A stretch of DNA of 64,000 bases from Solimicrobium sp040544425. GTDB taxonomy: Bacteria; Pseudomonadota; Gammaproteobacteria; Burkholderiales; Burkholderiaceae_D. The notes under the pieces are model-generated. The model was not told the DNA's origin and did not search any database. It was given only the letters and a program-made list of their open reading frames with translations. The stretch covers positions 62,001 through 126,000 of the forward strand of contig JBEONO010000001.1 in the NCBI GenBank assembly GCA_040544425.1, in the 5' to 3' direction. The position numbers and the translations under genes were made by a program. Positions 1 through 7,617 of this stretch are shown here, one piece after another (positions within the stretch are counted from its first letter, which is position 1; each line of letters begins with the position of its first letter).

Positions 1-183
1 GCCAGCGACAGAAGCATTACCTTCCATATTCATAATCTGTCAGAAAAACCGAAGCAGGTTTTGCTTGATGGCAGGCAGCCAGTCAATGTTCAATGGGATG
101 ACGAAAAACATATTCTGGCCGTGACCGCTTCAGTGGATAAATCACTGCCTGCCAGGCTGACGATCAGCCTGACTGCGCGCTAA
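1..183 (+). CDS. C-terminal end of a glycoside hydrolase, probably GH31 (partial)
   Basis: The window opens inside a plus-strand reading frame that ends with TAA at 181-183, so only about 60 C-terminal residues are visible. They form a small beta-rich tail (PKQVLLDGRQPVNVQWDD, then LPARLTISL near the end) like the DUF5110-type C-terminal domain that closes many GH31 alpha-glucosidases. The following genes (LacI regulator, alpha-glucosidase, pullulanase, glucokinase) make an alpha-glucan-degrading enzyme likely. No catalytic residue is in view, so the family call is an inference from the tail and its neighbours. Confidence 0.5.
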   Translation, partial: ASDRSITFHIHNLSEKPKQVLLDGRQPVNVQWDDEKHILAVTASVDKSLPARLTISLTAR

Positions 184-202
184 CCTTTCGAATGACGACA
201 AC

Positions 203-1216
203 GTGGCCATCAATCTAAAAGACCTTGCCAAAGAATTGGGCATCTCCGAGACCACCGTCAGCCGTGCGCTGAACGGTTATCCGGAAGTCAGCGCCAAAAC
301 GCGCGACCGGGTGCTGGCGGCGGCCAAGCTGGCCGGCTATCGTCCCAATCCGATGGCGCGCAGCCTGGCATCGGGCCGCACGAATGTCGTCGGCATCATT
401 CATCCGCTGCAAAATGAACTGGCCGATCCGATGTTTATGCAGATTGTCGGCGGGATGGCCGAGGCGCTGGAAACCAGGCAGATGGATTTGATTATTGCCC
501 CGGTCTCGGAAGCCAATGAATTGCGTGCCTATCAGCATATGGTGAATGGTCGGCGCGTTGACGGGCTGATTGTGTCGCGCACTCGTTTATATGATGAACG
601 GGTTGCCTATCTGGCCAATCAGGGTTTGCCGTTCGTGGCGCACGGACGTACCCGCGTCAATGAACAACATGCCTGGTTTGATTACGACAATGAATCCGGA
701 ATGCGTCTGGCGGTGGAACATATTCTAAAGCATGGCCATCGGCGCGTCGGCCTGATCAGTGCGCCGCTCGACATGAATTTTGCCCGGCAGCGTTTTGACA
801 GTTTCAAATTGACGCTGCAACAGGCCGGTCTGACACCCAATCCCGATCACCTGATCGATGGCGTCAACGACCGGCGCAGCGGTTATCTCGCGATGCAGCA
901 ATTGCTGGGCGGGACCTTCCCACCGACGGCGGTGATTGTCGACAATCACATGTCAGGTGTCGGCGCGATGCGTGCCTTGCTGGATGTCGGTGTGCGGGTC
1001 GGAAAAAATATGTCGCTGATTGTCTGGGGCCGGATGGAAGACTCGATTGCCGGGCACAACGTCACGACCATCGAACATCCGGATCCCGACAAGGCCGGTA
1101 TCAAGATGGTTGAGATGCTGCTCGAATTACAGAATGGCACCGACCCGGCGCAGCTGCAGGAACTCTGGCAGCCGGTACTGTTACCAGGAAATTCCGTAGG
1201 CCGCGTCAGCGGTTGA
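203..1216 (+). CDS. LacI-family transcriptional regulator of the alpha-glucan locus
   Basis: A 337-residue LacI/GalR repressor. Residues 3-50 are the DNA-binding helix-turn-helix and hinge helix (LKDLAKELGISETTVSRALN, then PNPMARSLASGRT). Residues about 60-330 are the periplasmic-binding-protein-like sugar sensor (VVGIIHPLQNELADPMFMQI; VDGLIVSRT; VGLISAPLDMNFARQRFDSF). The start is GTG at 203; no upstream ATG is in frame and the protein begins exactly where LacI proteins begin. It lies 19 bp after the partial hydrolase and 34 bp before the alpha-glucosidase, and resembles AglR-type regulators of alpha-glucoside use. The effector is probably maltose or a related glucan oligomer (inference). 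I could not pick out a clear palindromic operator in the short gaps. Confidence 0.9.
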   Translation: MAINLKDLAKELGISETTVSRALNGYPEVSAKTRDRVLAAAKLAGYRPNPMARSLASGRTNVVGIIHPLQNELADPMFMQIVGGMAEALETRQMDLIIAPVSEANELRAYQHMVNGRRVDGLIVSRTRLYDERVAYLANQGLPFVAHGRTRVNEQHAWFDYDNESGMRLAVEHILKHGHRRVGLISAPLDMNFARQRFDSFKLTLQQAGLTPNPDHLIDGVNDRRSGYLAMQQLLGGTFPPTAVIVDNHMSGVGAMRALLDVGVRVGKNMSLIVWGRMEDSIAGHNVTTIEHPDPDKAGIKMVEMLLELQNGTDPAQLQELWQPVLLPGNSVGRVSG

Positions 1217-1250
1217 TCGTTTTTGTTTAATCTAAATTTTGTGAGTATTC

Positions 1251-2918
1251 ATGTCAGACCTACCAGCACCAGCTGTAAACAATAATTCGCTGTCATCACA
1301 AGCCGATGACTGGTGGCGTGACGCAGTAATTTATCAGATCTATCCGCGCAGTTTTCTCGACACCAATGGCGATGGCATCGGCGACCTGGCGGGCATCAGC
1401 TCGAAGCTGGACTATATTGCCGCGCTGGGTGTCGATATCATCTGGATCTCGCCGTTCTTCCTGTCACCCATGGCCGACTTTGGCTACGATGTGGCCGACT
1501 ATTGCGATGTTGATCCGATGTTCGGCGCGCTGGCTGATTTTGATGGTCTGGTTCAACGTGCCCATGCCCTGGGTTTGAAAGTCATTATCGATCAGGTCCT
1601 GTCGCACAGTTCCGACAAGCACCCCTGGTTTATCGAAAGTCGTCAGAGTCGCGACAACCCCAAAGCCGACTGGTATGTGTGGGTCGATCCGCAACCGGAC
1701 GGCACGCCGCCGAACAACTGGCTGTCGATCTTCGGCGGCCCGGCCTGGCAATGGGACAGCCGCCGCCGTCAATATTATTTCCACAATTTCCTGACCAGTC
1801 AGCCGGATCTGAATTTCCATCAGCCTGCGGTGCAGCAGGCGCATCTGGACAATATGCGCTTCTGGCTGGAACGCGGCGTCGATGGCTTCCGGATCGATGC
1901 CTGCATTTTTCACTTTCACGACCAGCAGTTGCGCAGCAATCCGCCGGCCGCCAAACAAAATACTGTCAGCGTGGCAGAGTCCAATCCTTACGGCCTGCAG
2001 GCACATATCTACGACAATACCCGTCCGGAAAATCTGGAATTTTTCAAAAAAGTGCGCACGTTGCTCAATGAGTATCAGGCGATTTCCATCGGTGAAGTCG
2101 GTTCGGACGACTCGATCAGCGTCATGGCCCAGTACACCTCGGACAATGACAAGCTGAACATGGCGTATTGCTTCAACCTGCTCACCAAAGAAAAGTCGGC
2201 GCACTACATCCGTTCTCAGGTCGAGCAATTTGAGAGCAAGATTGCCGGGACCAGTCAACCCGGCTGGGCCTCGTGGTCAATCGGCAATCATGATGTGGCC
2301 AGGGTTATGAGCCGGTGGGGCGGCGCAGGCAATATCGATTTCGCCAAGGTCTTGCTGGCGATGCAGTTGTCGCTCAAGGGCACGCCCTGCCTGTATCAGG
2401 GCGACGAACTGGCCCTGACCGAAGCCGATCTGCCTTACGAAGCCCTGAAAGATCCGGTCGGACTGACGTTCTGGCCGGAGATGAAAGGACGCGACGGTTG
2501 TCGCACGCCGATTCCCTGGGATGCTGAACTAGCCAATGCCGGATTCAGTACCGGGCAGCCCTGGCTGCCGGTGCCGCCTGAACATGCTGCGGCGTCCGTA
2601 AAACAGCAACTGCCGGATCCGGATTCATCCCTGAACTTCGCCAGACATTTCATCGCCTGGCGTAAAAAAATCAAACAGCTCACGCGCGGCGACATCGTCT
2701 TTTTTGATGCGCCGGAGCCGGTGCTGGCGCTGCGTCGTGATCTGGCAGGCTTGCCCAGTGTGCTGGTGCTGTTGAACCTTGGCGCGGATCCGGTCACGTT
2801 CACTCTGGCCGAGGCAGGCAACTATCAGGCACTGAGTGGTCATGGTCTGAAAGGCGAGAACGTGAACGGTCAGATCAGTCTGCCGGGCTTTGGTGCCTGG
2901 TACGGCACGCACAAATAA
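1251..2918 (+). CDS. GH13 alpha-glucosidase, cytoplasmic
   Basis: A 555-residue alpha-amylase-superfamily glucosidase that should release glucose from maltose or malto-oligosaccharides. The TIM barrel starts with WWRDAVIYQIYPRSF (residues 21-35) and has the loop DTNGDGIGDLAGI. Catalytic residues are visible: nucleophile D216 in DGFRID, acid/base E282 in IGEVG, and D348 in GNHDVAR. There is no signal peptide, so it should act in the cytoplasm on imported sugars. The stop codon overlaps the next start by one base (TAATG at 2916-2920), which implies translational coupling with the pullulanase. Sequence style fits GH13 subfamily 23-type alpha-glucosidases or oligo-1,6-glucosidases; the exact linkage preference cannot be read from the sequence. 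Confidence 0.93.
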   Translation: MSDLPAPAVNNNSLSSQADDWWRDAVIYQIYPRSFLDTNGDGIGDLAGISSKLDYIAALGVDIIWISPFFLSPMADFGYDVADYCDVDPMFGALADFDGLVQRAHALGLKVIIDQVLSHSSDKHPWFIESRQSRDNPKADWYVWVDPQPDGTPPNNWLSIFGGPAWQWDSRRRQYYFHNFLTSQPDLNFHQPAVQQAHLDNMRFWLERGVDGFRIDACIFHFHDQQLRSNPPAAKQNTVSVAESNPYGLQAHIYDNTRPENLEFFKKVRTLLNEYQAISIGEVGSDDSISVMAQYTSDNDKLNMAYCFNLLTKEKSAHYIRSQVEQFESKIAGTSQPGWASWSIGNHDVARVMSRWGGAGNIDFAKVLLAMQLSLKGTPCLYQGDELALTEADLPYEALKDPVGLTFWPEMKGRDGCRTPIPWDAELANAGFSTGQPWLPVPPEHAAASVKQQLPDPDSSLNFARHFIAWRKKIKQLTRGDIVFFDAPEPVLALRRDLAGLPSVLVLLNLGADPVTFTLAEAGNYQALSGHGLKGENVNGQISLPGFGAWYGTHK

Positions 2919-5632
2919 TGAAAGCCTGGCTGCTCGCGAATCTTGCGCTGACTCTTGCGTTAGGTAATGCCGGACTTTGTTGTGCTGCCTCGATCGCCGA
3001 CTGCAACTCAGCCAATTTTCAGACTGTTGTGCATCGCTCGCATGATCCGGTCGGGGCACAGGCTTACTGGTTCAATCGTGAAGCAATCAGATGGCCGGGC
3101 GTCAGCAGTGCCGGTAAATTCCGACTCTATTATTCGCATTCTGCTGCGCTGGTTCTTGAGTCTGGCAAACCGGTGCGCGGGGCTGATGGCGTAATCCAGC
3201 TGGAGCCTGCGCAAATAGCCACACCGGATCGTTTTAAATACGTTGGTGCTGGCACTGATTTAAAAATCGCTCCAGCGGATCTGAACAAAATTCCCGATGT
3301 ATTGCGTTCTCAAGTGATCCTGGTGCAGGAAGATCAAGCGGGGCTGGTCACGCAGTCAACCTCATTGCAGATCGCCGGTGTGCTGGACGATGTCTATGCC
3401 GCAGCGCAGCAGATTGATGATCTTGGCGTATCAGTCACCAATCAAAAAACCCGATTCAACTTGTGGGCACCGACCGCGCAGGCCGTGAGTCTGTGCGTGT
3501 TTCCGAAAGGCGCTGCGCACGCGTCCGGCATCAATGATCTGCAACGCGATGCACAACACGGGAGCTGGACGGTCAACCTGAAGCGGGACCTGACCGGTAA
3601 CTATTATCAATATCTGGTCGATGTGTTTGTGCCCGGTGTGGGTGTGGCCCGCAACCGGGTCACCGATCCGTATTCCATCAGTCTGAACACCAATTCACAG
3701 CGCAGCTATATTGGCGCACTGGAAGCGCCGCGCTTGAAACCAGCCGGGTGGGATCAGACCGCCACGCCAGCGACCGTGCATGCCGCAACCGATATGGTGG
3801 TGTATGAATTGCATGTGCGCGATTTTTCGGTGAATGATTTTACGGTCAGCGCCGCGCATCGCGGCAAATATCTGGCCTTCACGGAACCCGCCTCCAACGG
3901 CATGCAGCATCTGGCTGCGCTGGCCAAAGCCGGGATCACGGATGTGCACCTGTTACCGGTATTTGATCTGGCGACCGTGCCGGAAAAAAAATGTAAAACG
4001 CCCGCCATCAATCCGGACTGGTCTGGCAGCAGCGACCAGCAACAACAAGCCGTGCATGCCGTGGCAGAACAGGATTGTTTTAATTGGGGCTATGACCCTT
4101 TGCACTACAGCGCGCCGGAAGGCAGTTACGCCACCGATCCGGAAGACGGCGCGACGCGCATCGTGGAATTCAGAAAAATGGTGCAGGCCCTGCATCGCAG
4201 CGGACTGCGCGTCGGCATGGATGTGGTCTATAACCACACTTACGCGTCCGGGCAGACAGCGGGCTCGGTGCTGGACCGTATCGTGCCCGGCTACTATCAA
4301 CGGCTGAATGCCAAAGGCGAGGTCGAACACTCCACCTGCTGTGAAAATACCGCCACCGAAAACGGCATGATGGGCAAGCTGCTGGTGGATTCAGTCCTGT
4401 CCTGGGCGCGCCACTATCACATCGATTCGTTCCGCTTTGATTTGATGGCGCATCAGCCACGCGCGGTGATGGAACAACTGCAGCGCGAATTAAAACGTCA
4501 GATCGACCACCCGGTGCAACTGCTCGGTGAAGGCTGGAATTTCGGCGAAGTGGAAAACGGCGCCAGATTTGTGCAGGCCTCGCAGTTGTCACTCAATGGC
4601 AGCGGTATCGGCACCTTCAATGATCGTCTGCGTGATGCGGTCAGGGGCGGCGGCTCGTCCGATTCCGGTGCCGACCTGATGCAACGCAAGGGATTTATCA
4701 ACAGCTGGTCGAACCAGACTCCATCAGCACAGACCGCCGATCTGCTGCGCGTCGGGCTGGCCGGATCGATACGCGATTACGCCATGGTGACTGCCGACGG
4801 CAAAACCACCTTGCTGAAAGACGTGAATTACAACGGCCAGCCGGCGGGCTATGTCAGTGAGCCCGGTGAAGTGGTCAACTATGTTGAAAATCACGACAAC
4901 CAAACCCTGTTCGATTTGAACGTCTACAAACTGCCGGCGGACACCAGCCGGATCGACCGGGTACGCAGCCAGATGCTGGGCGTCGCTGCCGTCGCATTCA
5001 GTCAGGGCAGCGCTTACTTTCACGCCGGGATTGATATTCTGCGCTCCAAGTCGCTGGACGCGAACAGCTTCAATTCGGGCGACTGGTTCAACCGTCTGGA
5101 CTGGAGCTATCACGATAATTATTTTGCGACCGGTCTGCCGCCCGAAGCCGACAACGGCAAGAACTACGCCCTGATGAAACCGCTGTTGAATAATCTGCTG
5201 ATCAGGCCAACCAGCCAGGACATCCTGCTCGCGCGCGACATGTTTCGCGATCTGCTGCGCATCCGCGCCAGTTCCAGTCTGTTCAGAATGAAAAGCGCTG
5301 CCGATATCGAACAGCGCCTGACCTTTGACAATACCGGACCTGGACAGAATGCGGCTGTGGTGGTGGCGCATCTGCACGGCGAGAATTATCCCGATGCCAA
5401 CTTTCATGACATTCTGTATTTCATCAATGCTGCCAACAGTACCCAGACCATCGTGCTGAAACAGGAGCAGGGCCAGCACTATGAACTGCATCCGGTGCAA
5501 TGTGTCCATCCTGCCGATGCCCGGATCAAGTCCGAGGCGCGCTATGATGCGGCGCTGGGCAGCTTCAGCTTGCCGGCGCTGTCGGCGGTGGTGTTTGTAC
5601 AAAGGAGTGATTTAGGCTATTCTTGCCCGTAA
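2918..5632 (+). CDS. Exported pullulanase-type alpha-1,6-glucosidase (GH13 debranching enzyme)
   Basis: A 904-residue starch-debranching enzyme. Residues 1-24 form a signal peptide with a cysteine-rich end (MKAWLLANLALTLALGNAGLCCA), so it is exported and possibly lipid-anchored (LCC lipobox-like, weak). N-terminal beta-sandwich modules come first (pullulanase N2 and CBM48-like, with TRFNLWAPTAQAVSLCVFP around residue 180). The catalytic barrel carries VVYELHVRDFSV, nucleophile D508 in DSFRFD, acid/base E538 in LGEGWNF, and D660 in ENHDNQ. The C-terminal about 120 residues fit the DUF3372-type pullulanase domain. It supplies linear oligomers for the adjacent alpha-glucosidase after uptake. The start ATG at 2918 overlaps the previous stop. 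Confidence 0.93.
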   Translation: MKAWLLANLALTLALGNAGLCCAASIADCNSANFQTVVHRSHDPVGAQAYWFNREAIRWPGVSSAGKFRLYYSHSAALVLESGKPVRGADGVIQLEPAQIATPDRFKYVGAGTDLKIAPADLNKIPDVLRSQVILVQEDQAGLVTQSTSLQIAGVLDDVYAAAQQIDDLGVSVTNQKTRFNLWAPTAQAVSLCVFPKGAAHASGINDLQRDAQHGSWTVNLKRDLTGNYYQYLVDVFVPGVGVARNRVTDPYSISLNTNSQRSYIGALEAPRLKPAGWDQTATPATVHAATDMVVYELHVRDFSVNDFTVSAAHRGKYLAFTEPASNGMQHLAALAKAGITDVHLLPVFDLATVPEKKCKTPAINPDWSGSSDQQQQAVHAVAEQDCFNWGYDPLHYSAPEGSYATDPEDGATRIVEFRKMVQALHRSGLRVGMDVVYNHTYASGQTAGSVLDRIVPGYYQRLNAKGEVEHSTCCENTATENGMMGKLLVDSVLSWARHYHIDSFRFDLMAHQPRAVMEQLQRELKRQIDHPVQLLGEGWNFGEVENGARFVQASQLSLNGSGIGTFNDRLRDAVRGGGSSDSGADLMQRKGFINSWSNQTPSAQTADLLRVGLAGSIRDYAMVTADGKTTLLKDVNYNGQPAGYVSEPGEVVNYVENHDNQTLFDLNVYKLPADTSRIDRVRSQMLGVAAVAFSQGSAYFHAGIDILRSKSLDANSFNSGDWFNRLDWSYHDNYFATGLPPEADNGKNYALMKPLLNNLLIRPTSQDILLARDMFRDLLRIRASSSLFRMKSAADIEQRLTFDNTGPGQNAAVVVAHLHGENYPDANFHDILYFINAANSTQTIVLKQEQGQHYELHPVQCVHPADARIKSEARYDAALGSFSLPALSAVVFVQRSDLGYSCP

Positions 5633-5665
5633 ATTTCCCAACCTCCACCAACCGGATTGCCCGCA

Positions 5666-7570
5666 ATGACGCCATTTGACAGTCCGAGACTCATCGCTGA
5701 TATTGGCACAACGTTTGCGCGCTTTGCGCTTGAGGTTGGCAAAGACCAGTTTGAACACATCACCTCACTGCGTTGCGCAGAGTTCGCCAATTTCCAGTCG
5801 GCGGTCACCCATTATCTTGAGCTGGTCAAACCGGTGCAGATTCTGCATGCGGCCGTCGCGGTTGCCAATCCGGTAGTCGGCGACGTGGTCATCATGACCA
5901 ACTATCACTGGCAATTTTCGATTGAACAGATGCGCGTGCATCTCGGTTTTGAAACGCTGGTCATCATCAACGACTACACCGCGCTGGCGATGGCCGTTCC
6001 CCGTCTGGAAGCGCAGCATGTCCGCAAGGTAGGCGGTGGGCTGCTGGTCGACCCGGCCGAGAAAAAAGTGATCGGTATCCTGGGCACCGGCAGCGGGCTG
6101 GGAATGTCGGGCCTGATTCCTTCCGCCGACAGCTGGATTGCGCTTGGATCCGAAGGCGGCCACAGTTCCTTCGCCCCGTACGATGAACGTGAAATCGTGG
6201 TGCTGCGCTATGCCTGGAAATCATTCAAGCATGTTTCGTTTGAACGGCTGTTGTCGGGACGCGGCATGGAATTAATGTATCGCGCGCTGGCTGACCACGC
6301 CAATGTGCCGGGTCTGAATTTATCCGCACCGGAAATTACCCAGCGCGCCATGCATGGCAGTGACAAGGTTTGCGCAGAAACGCTGGACGTATTTTGCGGA
6401 CTGCTTGGCACCGCCGCCGCCAATCTGGCGCTGACCCTGGGCGCAACCGGCGGGATTTATATTGAAGGCACCATCGTGCCGCGCCTGGGCAGTTATTTTG
6501 ATCGTTCGCCATTTCGCGCACGCTTTGAAGATAAAGGACGCTTCAGCCAGTATCTGGCTGCGATTCCCACCTACGTCATCGTTGCCGATCACACCAGCTT
6601 CATCGGCATTTCAGAGATTCTCGACTCCCAGCTGCGCTCCATCGAAGCCACGCCCGGCGCGGCAATTCTGGGGCAGATCCGTCGCTCACGCAACAATCTG
6701 TCACCGGCTGAATTGAGAGTTGCCGACTATATTCTGGAACATCCGCGCACCGCCCTGAATGATCCGATCACGGCCATTGCCAAGGCGGCGCAGGTCAGTC
6801 AGCCGACCGTGATCCGGTTTTGCCGCTCGCTGGGCTGCGAGGGTTTGTCCGATTTCAAATTGCGCCTGGCGTCCGGCCTGACCGGCACCATCCCGCTCAC
6901 TCATACCGAAGTGACGAATCAGGATTCCATGGTTGAACTGAGCGCCAAGGTCTTGGGCAATACCGCGTCCGCCATTCTGCAGGTGCGCAACCAGATCAAT
7001 CGCGACATGGTCAATCGCTGTATCGATTTGTTGATGCATGCCAACCGGGTCGATTTTTTTGCGATCGGACACTTTGGTGTGGTCGCGCACGACGCGCAAT
7101 TCAAATTTCTAAGACTGGGCATAGCCAGCAGCGCTTATACCGACTTGAGGCTGCAACCGCTGGCTGCCGACGTCTTGAAACCCAATGACGTGATCGTCAT
7201 CATCAGCAACAGCGGACGGGTGCCGGAACTGCTGGAAGTCGCAGAAAAAGCCCGCGCACGCGGCGCTGCCGTGATAGCCATCACCTCCAGCCAGTCACCG
7301 CTGGTGAAAGCTGCCGATGTGGCGCTGATCGTCGACCATGTTGAAGACAGGCTGACCGCACTGCCGATGATCAGCCGGATCTTGTATTTGCTGGTGATCG
7401 ATATTATCGCCGTCGGGGTGGCGATGAAGCGCAGCGCCAATGGTGAACAATATCCCGACGCCCAGGACCCGCTGCTGGCACTGAAAAAGTCAGATGAACC
7501 TGCCTATGGCACGCCACAGGGCGTGAGCCTGGCTTCGCCGCTCTCCGGACTGACCTCGCCTGGCCGGTGA
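5666..7570 (+). CDS. glk: Glucokinase fused to an RpiR-type transcriptional regulator
   Basis: A 634-residue fusion. Residues 1-325 are a bacterial glucokinase: LIADIGTTFARFAL at the N-terminus (phosphate loop), INDYTALAMA, GILGTGSGLGMSGLI and GSEGGHSSFAP. Residues about 330-405 are an RpiR-type winged helix (LSPAELRVADYILEHP, AQVSQPTVIRFCRSLGC), and residues about 450-590 are a SIS sugar-phosphate isomerase fold (VDFFAIGHFGVVAHDAQFKF; VIVIISNSGRVPELLEVAEKA). The product phosphorylates glucose released by the upstream hydrolases and probably senses a sugar phosphate through the SIS domain. Such fusions are known in Burkholderiales. I chose ATG 5666; a TTG three codons upstream (5657) is in frame. 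Neither start has a strong Shine-Dalgarno sequence. Confidence 0.92.
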   Translation: MTPFDSPRLIADIGTTFARFALEVGKDQFEHITSLRCAEFANFQSAVTHYLELVKPVQILHAAVAVANPVVGDVVIMTNYHWQFSIEQMRVHLGFETLVIINDYTALAMAVPRLEAQHVRKVGGGLLVDPAEKKVIGILGTGSGLGMSGLIPSADSWIALGSEGGHSSFAPYDEREIVVLRYAWKSFKHVSFERLLSGRGMELMYRALADHANVPGLNLSAPEITQRAMHGSDKVCAETLDVFCGLLGTAAANLALTLGATGGIYIEGTIVPRLGSYFDRSPFRARFEDKGRFSQYLAAIPTYVIVADHTSFIGISEILDSQLRSIEATPGAAILGQIRRSRNNLSPAELRVADYILEHPRTALNDPITAIAKAAQVSQPTVIRFCRSLGCEGLSDFKLRLASGLTGTIPLTHTEVTNQDSMVELSAKVLGNTASAILQVRNQINRDMVNRCIDLLMHANRVDFFAIGHFGVVAHDAQFKFLRLGIASSAYTDLRLQPLAADVLKPNDVIVIISNSGRVPELLEVAEKARARGAAVIAITSSQSPLVKAADVALIVDHVEDRLTALPMISRILYLLVIDIIAVGVAMKRSANGEQYPDAQDPLLALKKSDEPAYGTPQGVSLASPLSGLTSPGR

Positions 7571-7617
7571 AACATTGTTGCGACCTTTAAAAGTGTTGTT
7601 CAACCTGACTGTTGACC

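Noticed and set aside
4724..5602. Minus-strand open frame of 292 codons opposite the pullulanase gene
   Set aside because: Same reasoning: composition shadow of the debranching enzyme gene, with no domain and no ribosome site.
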